Source of the DNA: Penicillus capitatus
Lineage: Eukaryota; Chlorophyta
Direction: 5' to 3'
Length of the DNA stretch: 64,000 nucleotides
NCBI GenBank assembly: GCA_965649825.1
Contig: OZ287714.1
Coordinates: 186,001 to 250,000 of the forward strand
In this document: positions 37,678 to 48,846 of the stretch, piece after piece
Layout: every line of letters begins with the position of its first letter
How positions within the stretch are numbered: position 1 is the stretch's first letter
Notes under the pieces: generated by a model
Databases searched by the model: none
The model's input: only the letters and a program-made list of their open reading frames with translations
What the model was told of the DNA's origin: nothing
Program-made: the position numbers and the translations under genes

Positions 37678-37995
37678 AGTCGTTGATGTGACATTTGCGT
37701 AAGAAATCAACGACACAGAAAAAACAGTAATTATAAAATTCGACCTCATGTCTGTCGTTCTGTTACTTTCCTTACTGCGCAAACGTGATTTCATGGGAAG
37801 CCTTCAGCAATTAATCTTCAATCGTCTAGAACGACGGTTTGTCTCATAATCACAGACTGTAAGCAGCTTTCTGGACGTGTTAAATTGTCGTCATTCTTAA
37901 CAAACGGAACCTTCGTGAAGTGACGCGATCCGACGCATACATACATACATACATCGTTTCTCTGAACGCTCGCACAGGGACGTCTACGGCGCAAG
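37678..37995. other. Intergenic with (CATA)n tract
   Basis: A short CATA microsatellite (about 37937-37953) lies in the likely 5' leader of the QSOX gene. Nothing else is recognised. Confidence 0.6.
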
Positions 37996-39468
37996 ATGCG
38001 TCGGGCACTCGCGTTACTCTTTACGCTGAAATGTCTCTCGACTGTTCTGGCCTCCCATGCTGTCGTCACAGTGGAGACACCTGCGATAGACTTTGGTGTG
38101 GATAATTTTACACAGGAGCTAAGTGACGTCCGTTATGCGGGGAGCACCTGGCTCATCGAGTATTATGCGCACTGGTGTCCACACTGTCAGCATTTCAAAC
38201 CCATTTACGAAAAGATTGGCGCGTTCTTTAATAAAGAGCCCCGTCCGGAGCCTCTTCTCTGGGTGGCCCGCGTCGATTGTGCAGAAAAGGGGAACATGGC
38301 TCTCTGTGACAAATTCCTCGTTAAGTCATTTCCAACAATCTTGCTGGGTGGCGTTTCTGACTTTTTGGAACACAACGAAAAGAATCTAATGCCCATTCCA
38401 TCCAAACAACCACAAGCCATGATCGACTCTATCAATGCAAAGCTGGGAACACACTATGCGTTCGACGAGAAGAAGAAAACATCTGCACATCCAGTTGAAA
38501 AATGGAAGGATGCAGAGACGAAAGGATTTGGTGTGGACGATGTGGAGCGGGCCACTGTTGAACTCTTTGAGTATCTCTTTAGCTCGACACTCATTCTGCA
38601 GTCCTCAGAGGTGCGTCAGGATTTCCTGCAATGGATTACCTTGCTGTCAGAAGCGCATCCTTCTCCTCGCTGTCGACAAGGCTTTCGCTATGTGAAGAAA
38701 CAGATCGGCGTGCTGTGGCCGGAGACTTCGGTGAAGCCGATTCCGCATATGTCTCGTCTACATGTGTGCACTGTCCAATACGAGAAGAAGGAATGGCAGT
38801 CCTGTGCTGCTTCCGTTCCAGAAAAGCGTGGCTTCACCTGTGGACTGTGGCAGCTGCTCCATGCACTGTCTGTTGGTATTGAGGACCAGCAGACCGATCT
38901 TTGGATGCAGGGTGTCCGTGCATTTGCCCGGCACTTCTTCGGCTGCGCAGAATGTGCCAAACACTTTCTCTTGACCCTTGACAGAGAAGAGGCGAGAAGA
39001 GTGCAGTCTCGAAGAGAGCTGATCATGTGGCTGTGGTCCATACACAACCTCGTTAATAAGAGACTCGGCAGAGAAGAAAGAGAGAATGGAATGGGAGATC
39101 CAGAGTTCCCCAAAGTCCAGTGGCCTCCTGTCCGGCTCTGTCCTCAGTGTCATAGTACCTCCCATAGTGAAGACCAGGTCGACTGGAATGAGTATGAGGT
39201 TTTGGAATTCCTCGATCGCTTCTATGCTTCAGTGGATGAAGAGGAGCGGCCCATGAGTGTCAGTCGCAAGGAATTGATAGATGGCGAGCGAGAGTTCACT
39301 TCTGTAGATGTCTTTTCCAAAGAGGATGCCACTGCCATGGAACTCCATGCAAGGACGGGTGTCGATATCACCTGGTATGTCTTGATCGTGATGATCATCC
39401 TTGTTGTTGTTTTGGTGAAAAGAAGCAGAAGACGTAAACTTGTTCCAAATGCAAAGGATATTCTGTGA
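37996..39468 (+). CDS. QSOX: Quiescin sulfhydryl oxidase (QSOX)
   Basis: An intronless 490-residue protein. QSOX makes disulfides in secretory proteins by passing electrons from a thioredoxin CxxC to an Erv/ALR FAD domain and then to oxygen. The sequence shows a signal peptide (1-20), a thioredoxin domain with WCPHC (Cys61/Cys64) and KSFPT, and then an Erv domain. In the Erv domain are FTCGLWQLLHAL (about 280-291), the FAD-proximal CAEC (Cys317/Cys320), MWLWSIHNLVNKR, and CPQC (382-385). One C-terminal transmembrane helix (about 455-471) is followed by a basic tail, so the enzyme is probably a type I Golgi/ER membrane protein. At under 500 residues it is short and looks like the single-thioredoxin type seen in plants and protists. 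It converges with the lipoate ligase gene. Confidence 0.95.
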   Translation: MRRALALLFTLKCLSTVLASHAVVTVETPAIDFGVDNFTQELSDVRYAGSTWLIEYYAHWCPHCQHFKPIYEKIGAFFNKEPRPEPLLWVARVDCAEKGNMALCDKFLVKSFPTILLGGVSDFLEHNEKNLMPIPSKQPQAMIDSINAKLGTHYAFDEKKKTSAHPVEKWKDAETKGFGVDDVERATVELFEYLFSSTLILQSSEVRQDFLQWITLLSEAHPSPRCRQGFRYVKKQIGVLWPETSVKPIPHMSRLHVCTVQYEKKEWQSCAASVPEKRGFTCGLWQLLHALSVGIEDQQTDLWMQGVRAFARHFFGCAECAKHFLLTLDREEARRVQSRRELIMWLWSIHNLVNKRLGREERENGMGDPEFPKVQWPPVRLCPQCHSTSHSEDQVDWNEYEVLEFLDRFYASVDEEERPMSVSRKELIDGEREFTSVDVFSKEDATAMELHARTGVDITWYVLIVMIILVVVLVKRSRRRKLVPNAKDIL

Positions 39469-40488
39469 GGCACGTTTTTTGGGAAGTGGGATGCCCATGG
39501 ACCTTCCCTCGATCATGTTGTCGAATCGATTGGAATAATCGTCGATGTCTTTACAGGACACTGTCTTCCCATGAACTCCTCGATATCGCACGGACTCGCC
39601 TGTAAACAAACATCTCTTTGAATCCTGTGTTGGAGAACACTGAATGTGGACGACCTTAAGAAGGAGTGACTGTTCAGCAAATGTTCGCTGTATGGATTGG
39701 AAAAACTGTTCTTTAGTTCGGAATTTTCTATGGAGTGAGCACAAGAAGGCGTCGTGACTGCGATTCTGTCATCGTCTTTCTATTCGTGACGGTTATGGGT
39801 AGATGGATAAGTACTTGTCTGTATTGGGGCTGTCTCGGTGGCTGTTTCAGTGCCTTCATTCTTGCAGGCTCAATGTCCCAGAGAAAAGAAGTGTGATGCA
39901 GCCAGCGATCCTTCACAATAGATTGCGCATTTCCTCCAAACTTCAGATCCCCAAACACATAGTCTGAACCATAAGGATCACACGTGTCAGGATTCTTCGT
40001 GTTCGATGTACCATTGTCCCGAAGCTGAAAATCGCCCAACTCTGAAAAAGCAGGCGAGTACAGATCTCTTGTCCACTGCATGATGGGTCGAGGATACGGA
40101 TGCACATGAGGCAATGTGGATTTCTAAACGCATAAGACATACACGTAGAGAGAATGTATGAGAGACGCGTGTTTCAGTAGTGTGACCTGAAAGATCAGCG
40201 TGACCAAGAGCGCGTTATCATCTATCAAAACCGTTCCTCCACCAGAGAACCGCCGAACCATCGAAGTGATACCCACTTTCTTCGCTCGTCGGACGTCCAC
40301 CACATCATCCAGTTTCCTATCACGATCAATCGCAGCGTCGATACGAATTGCCAGAATGCAAGTGGGGGCCACGCAGAGATGCCCAGAACGATCGTCGGCT
40401 GTGCAATGTCGCTGTTTGCGATGCACCAATTGCGTTCGTCTGTGCGCAACAGCACCTCTTCCAGATGAAGCTGCTGAAGGATCGGCAT
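39229..40488 (-). CDS. Lipoate-protein ligase A-like protein
   Basis: Five exons on the minus strand: 40488-40373, 40316-40187, 40123-40012, 39963-39815, and 39765 to the first in-frame stop at 39229. The total is 347 residues. LplA-type enzymes attach lipoate or octanoate to the lipoyl domains of dehydrogenase complexes. Matches to the family are strong: QLHLEEVLLRT at the N-terminus, PTIVLGISA, RRFSGGGTVLIDDNALLVT with the nucleotide-binding glycines, DYVFGDLKFGGNAQS with the invariant lysine, HHTSFLWD, and YRQNRSHDAFLCSL. The first 250 or so residues are secure. The end is doubtful: the open frame runs 240 bp into the antisense of the QSOX coding end, and its last 80 residues are not family-like, so an extra splice giving an earlier stop is likely. 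Confidence 0.82.
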
Positions 40489-40573
40489 GCGATGGAGACG
40501 CAGAAAATGAACGACGCGAGAGACCATGACAGCAACGACGATGAGGAACATCTACTCGAAGACATGCGTCTAC

Positions 40574-41839
40574 TTAATCACTCTCCGATGAAGCATCTTC
40601 CTGCGAGATGGGATGCCTTCCGCGCTCGGCAAACCAGTCAATAAACTCCTCCAGAGACACCACTCCATTGTTGTCTTTATCAATTTCGGCAAAGATCTGC
40701 TCAACCTCACTCTCTGACCATCCCAATGTCATGATGGCGCTGAAGAATTCATCTCGGTCGAGTGTGTTGTCTCCGTTGTCGTCGTACACTCTAAAGGCAT
40801 GGATAGGAAGACGAGATGGATAGAGGTGCGATCGGCATTGCCTGAAGATCTCGGTGATGTCTTCCATCATCTCTGGGTCCAGTTTCGTTTTCTTCTCCTT
40901 CTGAAAGGGACGCGCTGTGTCGATCATGGATCTCAGATCGTCGTGGGAAGTGGATGGGAACAAAGCTCGCATCAACTGAGCAAAGGATATGCGTCCCTGT
41001 TTGTGGATATCTGCTTTGTTGAAAAGACTTGTTGCCACTGCGAGCAACTGTGGGGTATTATGCTGCACGTACGTTTTGAATTCGCGTAAACGCACTCTTC
41101 CACTATCATCACGATCAATTTCACAGAAGACTTGATAGATCATCTTCAGATCCGATGCACTAGAAAACACAGGGCTGCCACAAGGTAGTAATGGCGTGGT
41201 TCTACTTCACAAGTGTCATATCAAACACACGTGTGCCAGACAGGCGATTCAATCCTGCATGACCTTTGACCCAAAAACACGTTCTTGGCAGCCTGCTCGT
41301 CGATCTAGAAATCACAGTTCTCTTAGAAAGATGGCGATGATTGATCAGATGTCGTACCCAGATCTCCATTTGTCAAAAGACTTGACACTTCTGCGGGCGT
41401 TGCTGTGACATTGCATCACCCTGAGGCACAATTGCCATATCCCTGCCTATCTATCAGAATAGACAACCTGTGATGCTTCCGAATGGCCTGCGCCTCCACA
41501 CCGTGATGACAGATCTGTTGACATATACGAGAAATGAACATGCCTTATGGAAATGCGTCTTCTGAACTTTGTTGTCCACTCCTGTCCCCAGAAAGGCAAA
41601 GAATGTATTCCAGACGTGTATTGGCACCCGACTCTGTTACATAAGAGCAACAGGATACATGCATCCAGGACTGCTGTCGAGAAGACATTGAGTCTCATGA
41701 GCTCTTTCTTGAACACATGGATATCGATTCGTTGCATCTGGTTTTTGTCGATGGTCTCGAAGATATCATCGGCCGCGTCATACTTTGCGCAAAGTGACAC
41801 TTCTTGTCCACTGAGCACGATGCATACTATTCGCTCCAT
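40574..41839 (-). CDS. EF-hand calcium-binding protein (exon middle unresolved)
   Basis: The last exon (41159-40574) encodes several EF-hand units. Loops include DRDDSGRVRLRE, the degenerate NKADIHKQGRIS, DDNGDNTLDRDE and DKDNNGVVSLEE, the last two fully canonical, with an acidic Ser-rich tail. A small exon at 41304-41264 (IDEQAAKNVFLGQ) joins it in phase across a 104-bp intron. The most upstream exon starts at ATG 41839 and gives DIFETIDKNQMQRIDIHVF, a further degenerate EF-hand. I could not resolve the exon or exons between about 41655 and 41304, so the N-terminal joining is tentative. The layout resembles calcium sensors of the calmodulin/calcineurin-B/CBL group, but no subfamily can be assigned. 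Its start is 60 bp from that of the divergent GYF gene. Confidence 0.75.
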
Positions 41840-41899
41840 TTCGATTCTGCGTGTGTTCGTTCGTTTTCTCGATCGGCATTCCGAAAGAGGTTCTCCGAG
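41840..41899. promoter_or_regulatory. 60-bp divergent start-to-start gap
   Basis: Only 60 bp separate the first codons of the EF-hand (minus) and GYF (plus) models. Promoter and 5' leaders must overlap in or near the two genes. Inferred from geometry. Confidence 0.4.
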
Positions 41900-42920
41900 A
41901 TGGAAGCGCTGGCAGATCCGGCATACGAACAGGTCGTTCTATCAAAAGGTGTTTAAACTGTCGCTGTCAGATGTGTGTTTGATTCCATTGCTCTTCTTTC
42001 CAGCCCCTGGATACGAGTACAAGGACGAGCAAGGATGCATACAGGGTCCGTTTCCCGCCATTGCCTTTTTCACCTGGGGTCTCAAAGGACTCTTGCCTCC
42101 GACGATCACACTGAGACGCCCAGGTCGTCGAGAATTCCGTCCCCTGTCGTATTTTGAATCGGAGATATTGATTGTCGCTCGAATTCAGTTAACAAATCAG
42201 ATGCTGTATAGAAAGGAATGGTTCTATCTGGATGCCAGTCAACAAGTCCAGGGACCCTTCTCCGCTGCAGACATGACTGGATATGTGGCCACGCGTTACA
42301 TGAGGGAATCTGTCAAGTTTTACGGAAGAGCCATCCAACAAGACAACATACCGCCGCCATCTGCAGCCTCTCCAGAGTTCCACAGTTATGGACATCTCCT
42401 CGACAAAACAATGAAAGAATACAGGGAAGAGATCAAGGTGCATGTCATCCGAGATTCCCCCTCTTAAATAAAGACACGTGTGTTGTGTTAGCGCTGGAGA
42501 GAAAGAGTGTATGGAAGGGAGGCATCCATGAAGCATCCGGATACAAGGGAAATGGCAAATGGTCTGAACAACGGCGTGGAAGCATCTTCAGATGCGGGAT
42601 CGATGAGGACCTCAGCTCTGCCCATATTGACTCCAGTTCCGCCCTCATCGATCGAAAGTGTGACGCAAGTCCCAGAGCTGACATTCAATGAACTGAGAGA
42701 TAAATACACCCACCGTCTCTTCTCTGATCCGGAACAGGTCTGGTATGTGGTACACGAGAACAAGGTTATTGGCCCGTTTGACACGTTGGAGTCGCACGCT
42801 TCTCACTTCGATGCACACAAGCTACTCGGCAGCACGAGAAGAAATGTACCCTTCTCTGATAAGCAAGTCTTTGCCACCTTTGAAGAACATCTCAATCGAT
42901 TGCATCATGCTGGCATATGA
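41900..42920 (+). CDS. Protein with three GYF-type domains
   Basis: Three exons, 41900-41948, 42004-42443 and 42492-42920, encode 305 residues. GYF domains bind proline-rich peptides, typically in spliceosomal or mRNA-decay adaptors. The first copy reads GYEYKDEQGCIQGPFPAIAF, the second EWFYLDASQQVQGPFSAADM, and the third VWYVVHENKVIGPFDTLE. All keep the aromatic start and the GPF core. The 48-bp intron 2 (42444-42491) is phase 0 and removes an in-frame TAA, so what looks like two tandem genes is best read as one. There is no other recognised domain, and the linker between copies 2 and 3 is Pro/Ser-rich. A stand-alone protein of three GYF units is unusual; an adaptor role is inferred. Confidence 0.78.
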
Positions 42921-43249
42921 TGGTATGGTGATTTTGGTTTGAATGGCGTTTCTGTGTTGTTGTTATTAAGGAAGAGATGTGTGCGTTATAAACAATGTTT
43001 GATAAAAGTGCATCCATTACAGCAACAGATTTCCGGAATTCTTTGTCAAGGATCAGTGGCTTTGTTGATCACGGATGGTGCAAAGTACTGTCCTAGTACA
43101 GGAAAGGACATCCAATCCTGTGGATATCCCGCCCACCAACGATGACTCTGCTTCTCTTTACGGACTGTCAGAAACCGAAATGCAGCTTGTTCGGATGCAA
43201 TGCACCATGGCTTACATCTCTGCAAACAACGACACTGGCACACCTCCGT
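42921..43249. other. Convergent intergenic region
   Basis: It lies between the 3' ends of the GYF gene (plus) and the kinase gene (minus). A possible alternative kinase C-terminal exon (around 43215-43050, Cys-rich, after PQ) exists, but I consider it weak. Confidence 0.4.
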
Positions 43250-44370
43250 TCAAAGACTGGAGAGGCATGGAGGCACCTGTGGCTTTGTAATGAGGACGGC
43301 GGCTGCACGAGATGCATCCCATCCCGGATTTGGAGATTGCGCCGCCAAAGCCAGCATGTATGCAGTGGCGAAGGTGTCACCGGCACCGTTTGTGTCGATG
43401 ACCTTGTCAACTTTCGTCGCATTGATGTCCATCTGAGAATATCCTTCAACAAATTCTGTTGCTCCTTTGTCTCCTCGCGTAATCAGCAATCGATCACTGG
43501 AGGACACCACCTTTGCAAGGTCTTCTTTAGACCATGGATCAGATTCCACATCGGACAGGAAAACAGATACCCCTTCACCCAAGCTTTTCTGCAGATGCAC
43601 TCCAATGCGTTATGTTTCGGAACAAAGGGATGCGTGCCAGCAGGAGAGGATGTGGGGCATTGTAGGCAAACACTTTTCCATCTGCAGCTGTGTCCCTCTG
43701 AAAGCCTTGTGCTGCCAGGCCAATCTGCTGAGGCAACAGCCGGTTCTGAATATCTGTACACACAGAGAACCCAATCTGTCACATCATGAAAGAGAGATAC
43801 TCAAAACGACTTCTCCATTTGACAAAGGAAGGCGAATAGACATCTGTGGGGAGTAACGGCATGATCAAGACCGTCTTGGCCAAACGGCACTGCAGAGGAA
43901 CGTGGTGCAGATCAAGAGTGATGGAAGGTCGGCCAGTGACGTGCAACACACGTTTATGACCTGTCACATCATCCGCCTTCACTGAACAGTCCCTCATGGT
44001 TGTCGAATCTCACCCCACCACGTGTAGGTGTGCACAAATGTCAGCGATTCTTTGTCTGGCACAATATGCAGGTCGTGATTTTTAAAAATAGACAAATCGG
44101 CATCTGGCCCAGCAGCTGCAGCAATCTCACTGTCTTGAGACATTCACACATGTGTAGTCGTGGACTCACTCGTCACAACACAAGCTCTCTTTCCTTGTGC
44201 TTCCAGTACTGCCGAAGCATAAGAAATCGCACCACCCTGCCACACCATCCATGATTCCTCAAGTATCTATACATGATGTGAAAGGGGAAACGCACAACGG
44301 TGCGGTTGCCGTCGACGATGTCGATTGTCACGTTTCCGACGAGCAGCACTTCGGGTCTGGACACAGACAA
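43250..44370 (-). CDS. PfkB-family carbohydrate/nucleoside kinase
   Basis: Six exons on the minus strand: 44370-44299, 44236-44170, 44133-44014, 43981-43811, 43753-43674 and 43588-43250. They give 282 residues. PfkB (ribokinase-family) enzymes phosphorylate sugars or nucleosides. Signature blocks: PEVLLVGNVTIDIVDG at the N-terminus, GGAISYASAVLEAQGKR, VSVFLSDVESD, LLITRGDKGATEF, and DTNGAGDTFATAYM, which is PfkB signature 2 with the catalytic aspartate in GAGD. The pattern is closest to the uncharacterised plant/protist pfkB-like kinases rather than true adenosine kinase, but the substrate is not readable. Two introns are very short: 44134-44169 (36 bp) and 43982-44013 (32 bp). Both are needed to keep the frame. 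Confidence 0.87.
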
Positions 44371-44679
44371 CAGACTTTCTGGATCATTGCAGTTGAGAAG
44401 ACCCGCACCGAAGCCGCTGAAGCATCAGCAGTGTCCCAATGGCAAGTGCTGCCGTCAGAGCGAAGAACGAAATGTGCCGCATGGTTTCCCGTCGACGCGG
44501 TTATCGCAGTAAAGGATGACGGTCGTAGATTCTCCGGCTCACAAGTATAGACAATGCAAAGGCGAAGCCATCGATGACGTCACATCACAAAAAATCCGAC
44601 GATTCAAAAAATAAACAATCGAACAATGAGAAAAGGACACCAGGCATCAGGATACTCCTCAAGATGCCGCCGCCATCGT
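44371..44679. other. Intergenic between two minus-strand genes
   Basis: Upstream region of the kinase and downstream of SHMT. Nothing is recognised. Confidence 0.5.
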
Positions 44680-46257
44680 CTAGTCTTGATATCTCATGGA
44701 GCTCTTCTCGAATCCAATAGTGGGAAAGTGCTTAGCATACAGCGTCACATCATTACCCAGTGCTTCGATCTCCGGAGATTTGTTCTGCTCTAGGTATCGA
44801 TTGAAGTCTTTTACTTTGGAGCCAATCTCTTTTTCGGCCTTGGCCTTAATGTCTTTGGCAATGACGACCCCGCGATCGACGAATTCTGCGACTTTGTCGA
44901 AGTCGCGTTCCGTGAATCCGCGGGTCGTCAGTGCTGGCGTCCCCATGCGCAATCCTCCAGGGATCATGGCACTGACGTCTCCAGGGACAGTGTTCTTGTT
45001 GCATGCAATGTGTGCCATTTCTAAGACGCGTTCCACCCGTGCGCCGTCGACGCCTTTCGGTCTGAGATCCAGCAACAGCAGATGGTTTTCTGTTCCCCCG
45101 GACACAAGGGTGTAGCCTCTCGACATCAATCCATTCGCCAACGCTTGGCAGTTTTTCAGAACCTGAATCTGGTATTCCTTGAACTCTGGGCTCAGGGCTT
45201 GTTTGAGGGCGCAGGCCAATCCAGAAATCGTGTGATTGTGGGGTCCTCCTTGGAGGCCAGGAAAGACGGCGAAGTTGATTTTGCTATCCAGATCGTACAT
45301 GATCGGCGTCCCTTTCTTATCGACGCCTTTCTGGCCTTTCCGATAGAAAATCATCGCGCCGCGAGGGCCCCTCAATGATTTATGTGTCGTGGTGGTCACC
45401 ACGTCGCAATGCTCAAAAGGACCAGGAATGACATCTGCTGCAACCAAGCCACTGATGTGTGCCATGTCTCCTGCAGGGACAGCATTGAGAATGAGCTGCC
45501 GGTAAGATAGAATACAGCATTACCCAATAGAATAGCCTTCGCTTTGTCAGCAATCTGACGCATTCTTGGGTAATCATAGTGTCGAGAATAGGCAGAAAAG
45601 CCAGCAATAATGATCTTCGGTCGGAAAAGCATCGCCATCTCCTCAAGTTTGTCATAGTCAATGAGGCCAGTCTCTTCGTTCAGGCGATAAGCCATTGTCT
45701 AAAGGACAGAAAGATATGCGGACGGGATCATGAGAAGTACGATCGGCATTTCGATGTACCTCGAAGTAGATGGAGACAGCTGAGATCTTTTTTGTGTCTG
45801 TTTGGTATCCATGACTCAAGTGACCTCCATGTGGCAGATCCAAAGCCATGATTCGATCGTGCGGCTTGAGCAGTGCTGTGTAGACTTGAAAATTGGATGG
45901 TGATCCAGAGAGGGACTGCACATTGACACCCCATTTTTCGGGATCTAACCTATAGGCCTCTAGTGCCCGTTTCTGACACAGACTCTCTGCCATATCGATA
46001 AACTCATTGCCACCATAATATCTCGCTCCTGGATATCCCTCAGAATACTTGTTTGTCATGACAGATCCAACAGCCTCCAACACGGATGCAGATGTAAAGT
46101 TTTCAGACGGAATCAATTCCAGTCCCTGGGAATACAGTGATCTTCTCACTCAGCCTTGGGCAGATGAAGAAGAGGGCAGCACCTTGTACTGGCGGTTTTT
46201 CTCTTTTTCGATGATATCGAACAATTCAGGATCCATCTCGGACAGCGGAGCATTCAT
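44680..46257 (-). CDS. SHMT: Serine hydroxymethyltransferase
   Basis: Four exons on the minus strand: 46257-46183, 46125-45760, 45698-45524 and 45470-44680. They encode 468 residues, the normal length for a cytosolic-type enzyme. SHMT interconverts serine and glycine with transfer of a one-carbon unit to tetrahydrofolate. All hallmarks are present: [75 protein letters not shown] with the PLP-binding lysine, [11 protein letters not shown], and [16 protein letters not shown]. There is no N-terminal extension for an organelle before [14 protein letters not shown], so cytosolic placement is likely. Introns are 53 to 61 bp and keep phase. Confidence 0.96.
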
Positions 46258-46903
46258 CTTCGACACCCATTTCTACAGTTGTCATTGAAGGGGATGAAAA
46301 ACGATGTCCGTCTGATGGCACTATACCGGTAGTTCTTCTGCCTCTGGTGACGCCGCCGGCTGCGAACACACATAATTGGCGAAGAAAGCACGTAACGGAC
46401 AAGGAGCTTACCACTGCCGCAAAAGACTGCGTGGCCAAAAGCTGAACAACGAACAAGAAATGATGAGCACATCGGCTTCTCGGATTCGAGGGAGCAGATC
46501 ATACCGGTTGAAGTCGGGTCACAAGGCTTCTGACTCCAGATACCGTCCGCGTCAATCCATACATGATGGAACAAAGCGTCACAATGGGCGACAAGAAGAG
46601 AGATGAAAGAACAAGAGCGACACGAGCAAACGCGATTCTATACTACCTCAAATGGCGTACGACGTTGTTTGTTCAACGTCACATCTTCGCCCCTTTCGTT
46701 TCACTTAATGACCAATCGCTTCTTTCATTTCGTCGAATGTCTTTCAATGGGAACCATTGTTAGCGATCGTTCAGCACAAGGACCCTTCCCATCATCTAAA
46801 CCCTTTCCAAATGTCAAAAAGCTAAAAACGAAACGATGTTATGCGTTTGAACATTCATGACGCACTCATGTAATGTTTGTTCTGCAAAAGAGCTCAAGCA
46901 GAT
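46258..46903. other. Intergenic, nothing recognised
   Basis: About 650 bp between the SHMT start and the transporter stop, both on the minus strand. No protein-like open frame or RNA gene was seen. Confidence 0.5.
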
Positions 46904-48764
46904 TTAGACGGCGGCTCCGCCGGCTGCGGCCAATGGTGCGGACACAAGACCCAAAGATGTAAAGACTTCGTGAGCCTTTGAGTTCTTTTCCGTTTTGTTT
47001 TCGCGGTCGATGGCAAAACAGACAAAAATAGTGTTGACGGCATCGATGAGCAGAGTGGAGAAGAAATGCAGGACACTCATCATCAGGATGAATGAGATCA
47101 GGAACATGTACCAAGACCATGCACGGACATCTGTCAAATCATCTTCGTCGTTCCAAGTGTTTCTGGCAGCCAGAGCCAACACGACAGCCACAGATCCCGA
47201 CATCAAGAACGAACATACAAACAGGACGATGGGCGGGAACCACCTGACGTATGCACAGACGCTCTTTTAGCCATATACAAGACAGGTGCGTGTTTCTTAC
47301 CAAATAGCATAGGCATTGATGAAATTCTGAGTCATCATGTTCACCACACCCTTTCCAGCCGAGAAAAACGATTCTCCCGTGATGGCCATTCGGACGGTGG
47401 CGAAATCTGTCACCCATTCGATGATATGGGCAATGAATCCAATCAAACAGGCCAGACAGGCAGCCAGCCATTTGAATCGCGAATTCTCATCCTGTGCTTG
47501 TTTGGCAATCCATTCGGATAGTCGACGAATGATATTGGAGATCGTCAAGATCAGGCTGCTCAAGACCAAAGATCCAAAGGATGAGGTCAGCGCAAACCTA
47601 AAGCAAAGGCTTTTATGACGAGCACCTGCCAGTGAAGGTAAGGACGTACCCTAACGATTTCATGATAGACATGTTTCCTCGGTTCTCTTCGTCTGCGAAG
47701 TACCACTGAGAAACGACTCCAGCCACGACGTAGACTCGGATTTGGTTCAGTAAAAAGATGACCCAGATAACCATGATGAGAAGGAGGACCCAGTAACCGG
47801 TTACCCAACCATCCATGTTCCAGTCACAACAGTCCACATCAAATCCCGTGAGGTAATGCACACACTCGTCAGGGAAAAGATCTCTATCTGCTGTGTTATT
47901 GACATCGAATGTTCCATTGGTGAGTGCCAGAACACCAAAACACAGCAGTCCTGTGAGACAAGCCAATAGGACGAAATTGGTACACACACTGAAGAAGACC
48001 AGATCAAGGTTGTCTCGAATGCCATCTGCACCCAAATCTAACAGCTTGCTGGTAAGATTGAGCTGGGAATGCAAAAGCAGTAAGGGAATGGCAATGACAA
48101 CGCCCACACAGATATACGCCCAGCCCCACTTGTCCTCGTACACGACAATGAGAATGATCCCAGCAGCCAGAGGGACAGCGACGAGAAGAGTAGCCACAGT
48201 GTACACCATGACTGCCGCAAAGTAGGAGAACAGCAAAATAAAGATAAAGCCCATAACAACGGCAGCACCGGTCGAAGCAAGCACCCAGACCCATGCATGG
48301 TCCAAAAACTCAAGGAAACTCGACTGGTTTGGGTCTCGAATAGCGACCTCGCCCGGTTGCTCGCCGGGAATGGCAAAAGCTGCTTGTTGCTTTAGGGACC
48401 TCCTAAGCGGCGTCTCGCCGTCAACCGAATCCATAGCCACGACTGACTCCGTTTCGGAGGCGCTGGTTGCGTTCGCGCCTGACTCCGACTCCGGGAGGGG
48501 ACAGTAGTCCGGATTCGTGTGATACTCTTTGTCGAACAGCCGAGAAGCATGGTCGTTCCTGTGCAGAGAGAAGCGTCATGTGTGTTGCTGTCGCGAAACG
48601 AAGGCGTACATGTTGACGCCGGCGTAGATCCCGAACCCGAGGGTGAGTCCGACGAGGAGGAGGAAGAACACTGTCCATAGGAGGTCCCTCACGGGTCGAT
48701 TATCGTACTCGAACCCGGGGCCTCCCTCTGGTTCCTTCTCCGTCGGTTCCGAAGTCTCAGGCAT
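46904..48764 (-). CDS. Choline-transporter-like protein (SLC44/CTL family)
   Basis: Four exons on the minus strand: 48764-48610, 48558-47650, 47597-47301 and 47243-46904. They give 566 residues. The N-terminus has the typical RPVRDLLW motif, then a first membrane helix (about 40-58) and a luminal loop with NDHASRLFDKEYH and Cys. After an acidic/Ser-rich segment there are roughly eight to nine more hydrophobic helices. The family signature appears in the second half: GFALTSSFGSLVLSSLI followed by IRRLSEWIAKQ, and NFINAYAIWW. SLC44 proteins carry choline or related amines, or help phospholipid supply, at plasma, mitochondrial or endosomal membranes. It diverges from TTC4, with 52 to 82 bp between start codons. 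Confidence 0.9.
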
Positions 48765-48846
48765 TTGGAGATCGCACGCAAACTCAAAATGTCGCAAAAC
48801 TGACGTGCCGCGTTATATGCCGCGCCGCTACTGCATTTATGACAAG

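Noticed and set aside
42507-42920. Separate small gene downstream of the GYF gene
   Set aside because: A perfect phase-0 48-bp intron joins it to the upstream GYF exons, and it carries another GYF-type motif.
43142-43789. 215-codon plus-strand open frame
   Set aside because: It is antisense to the PfkB kinase exons, which carry clear signature motifs.
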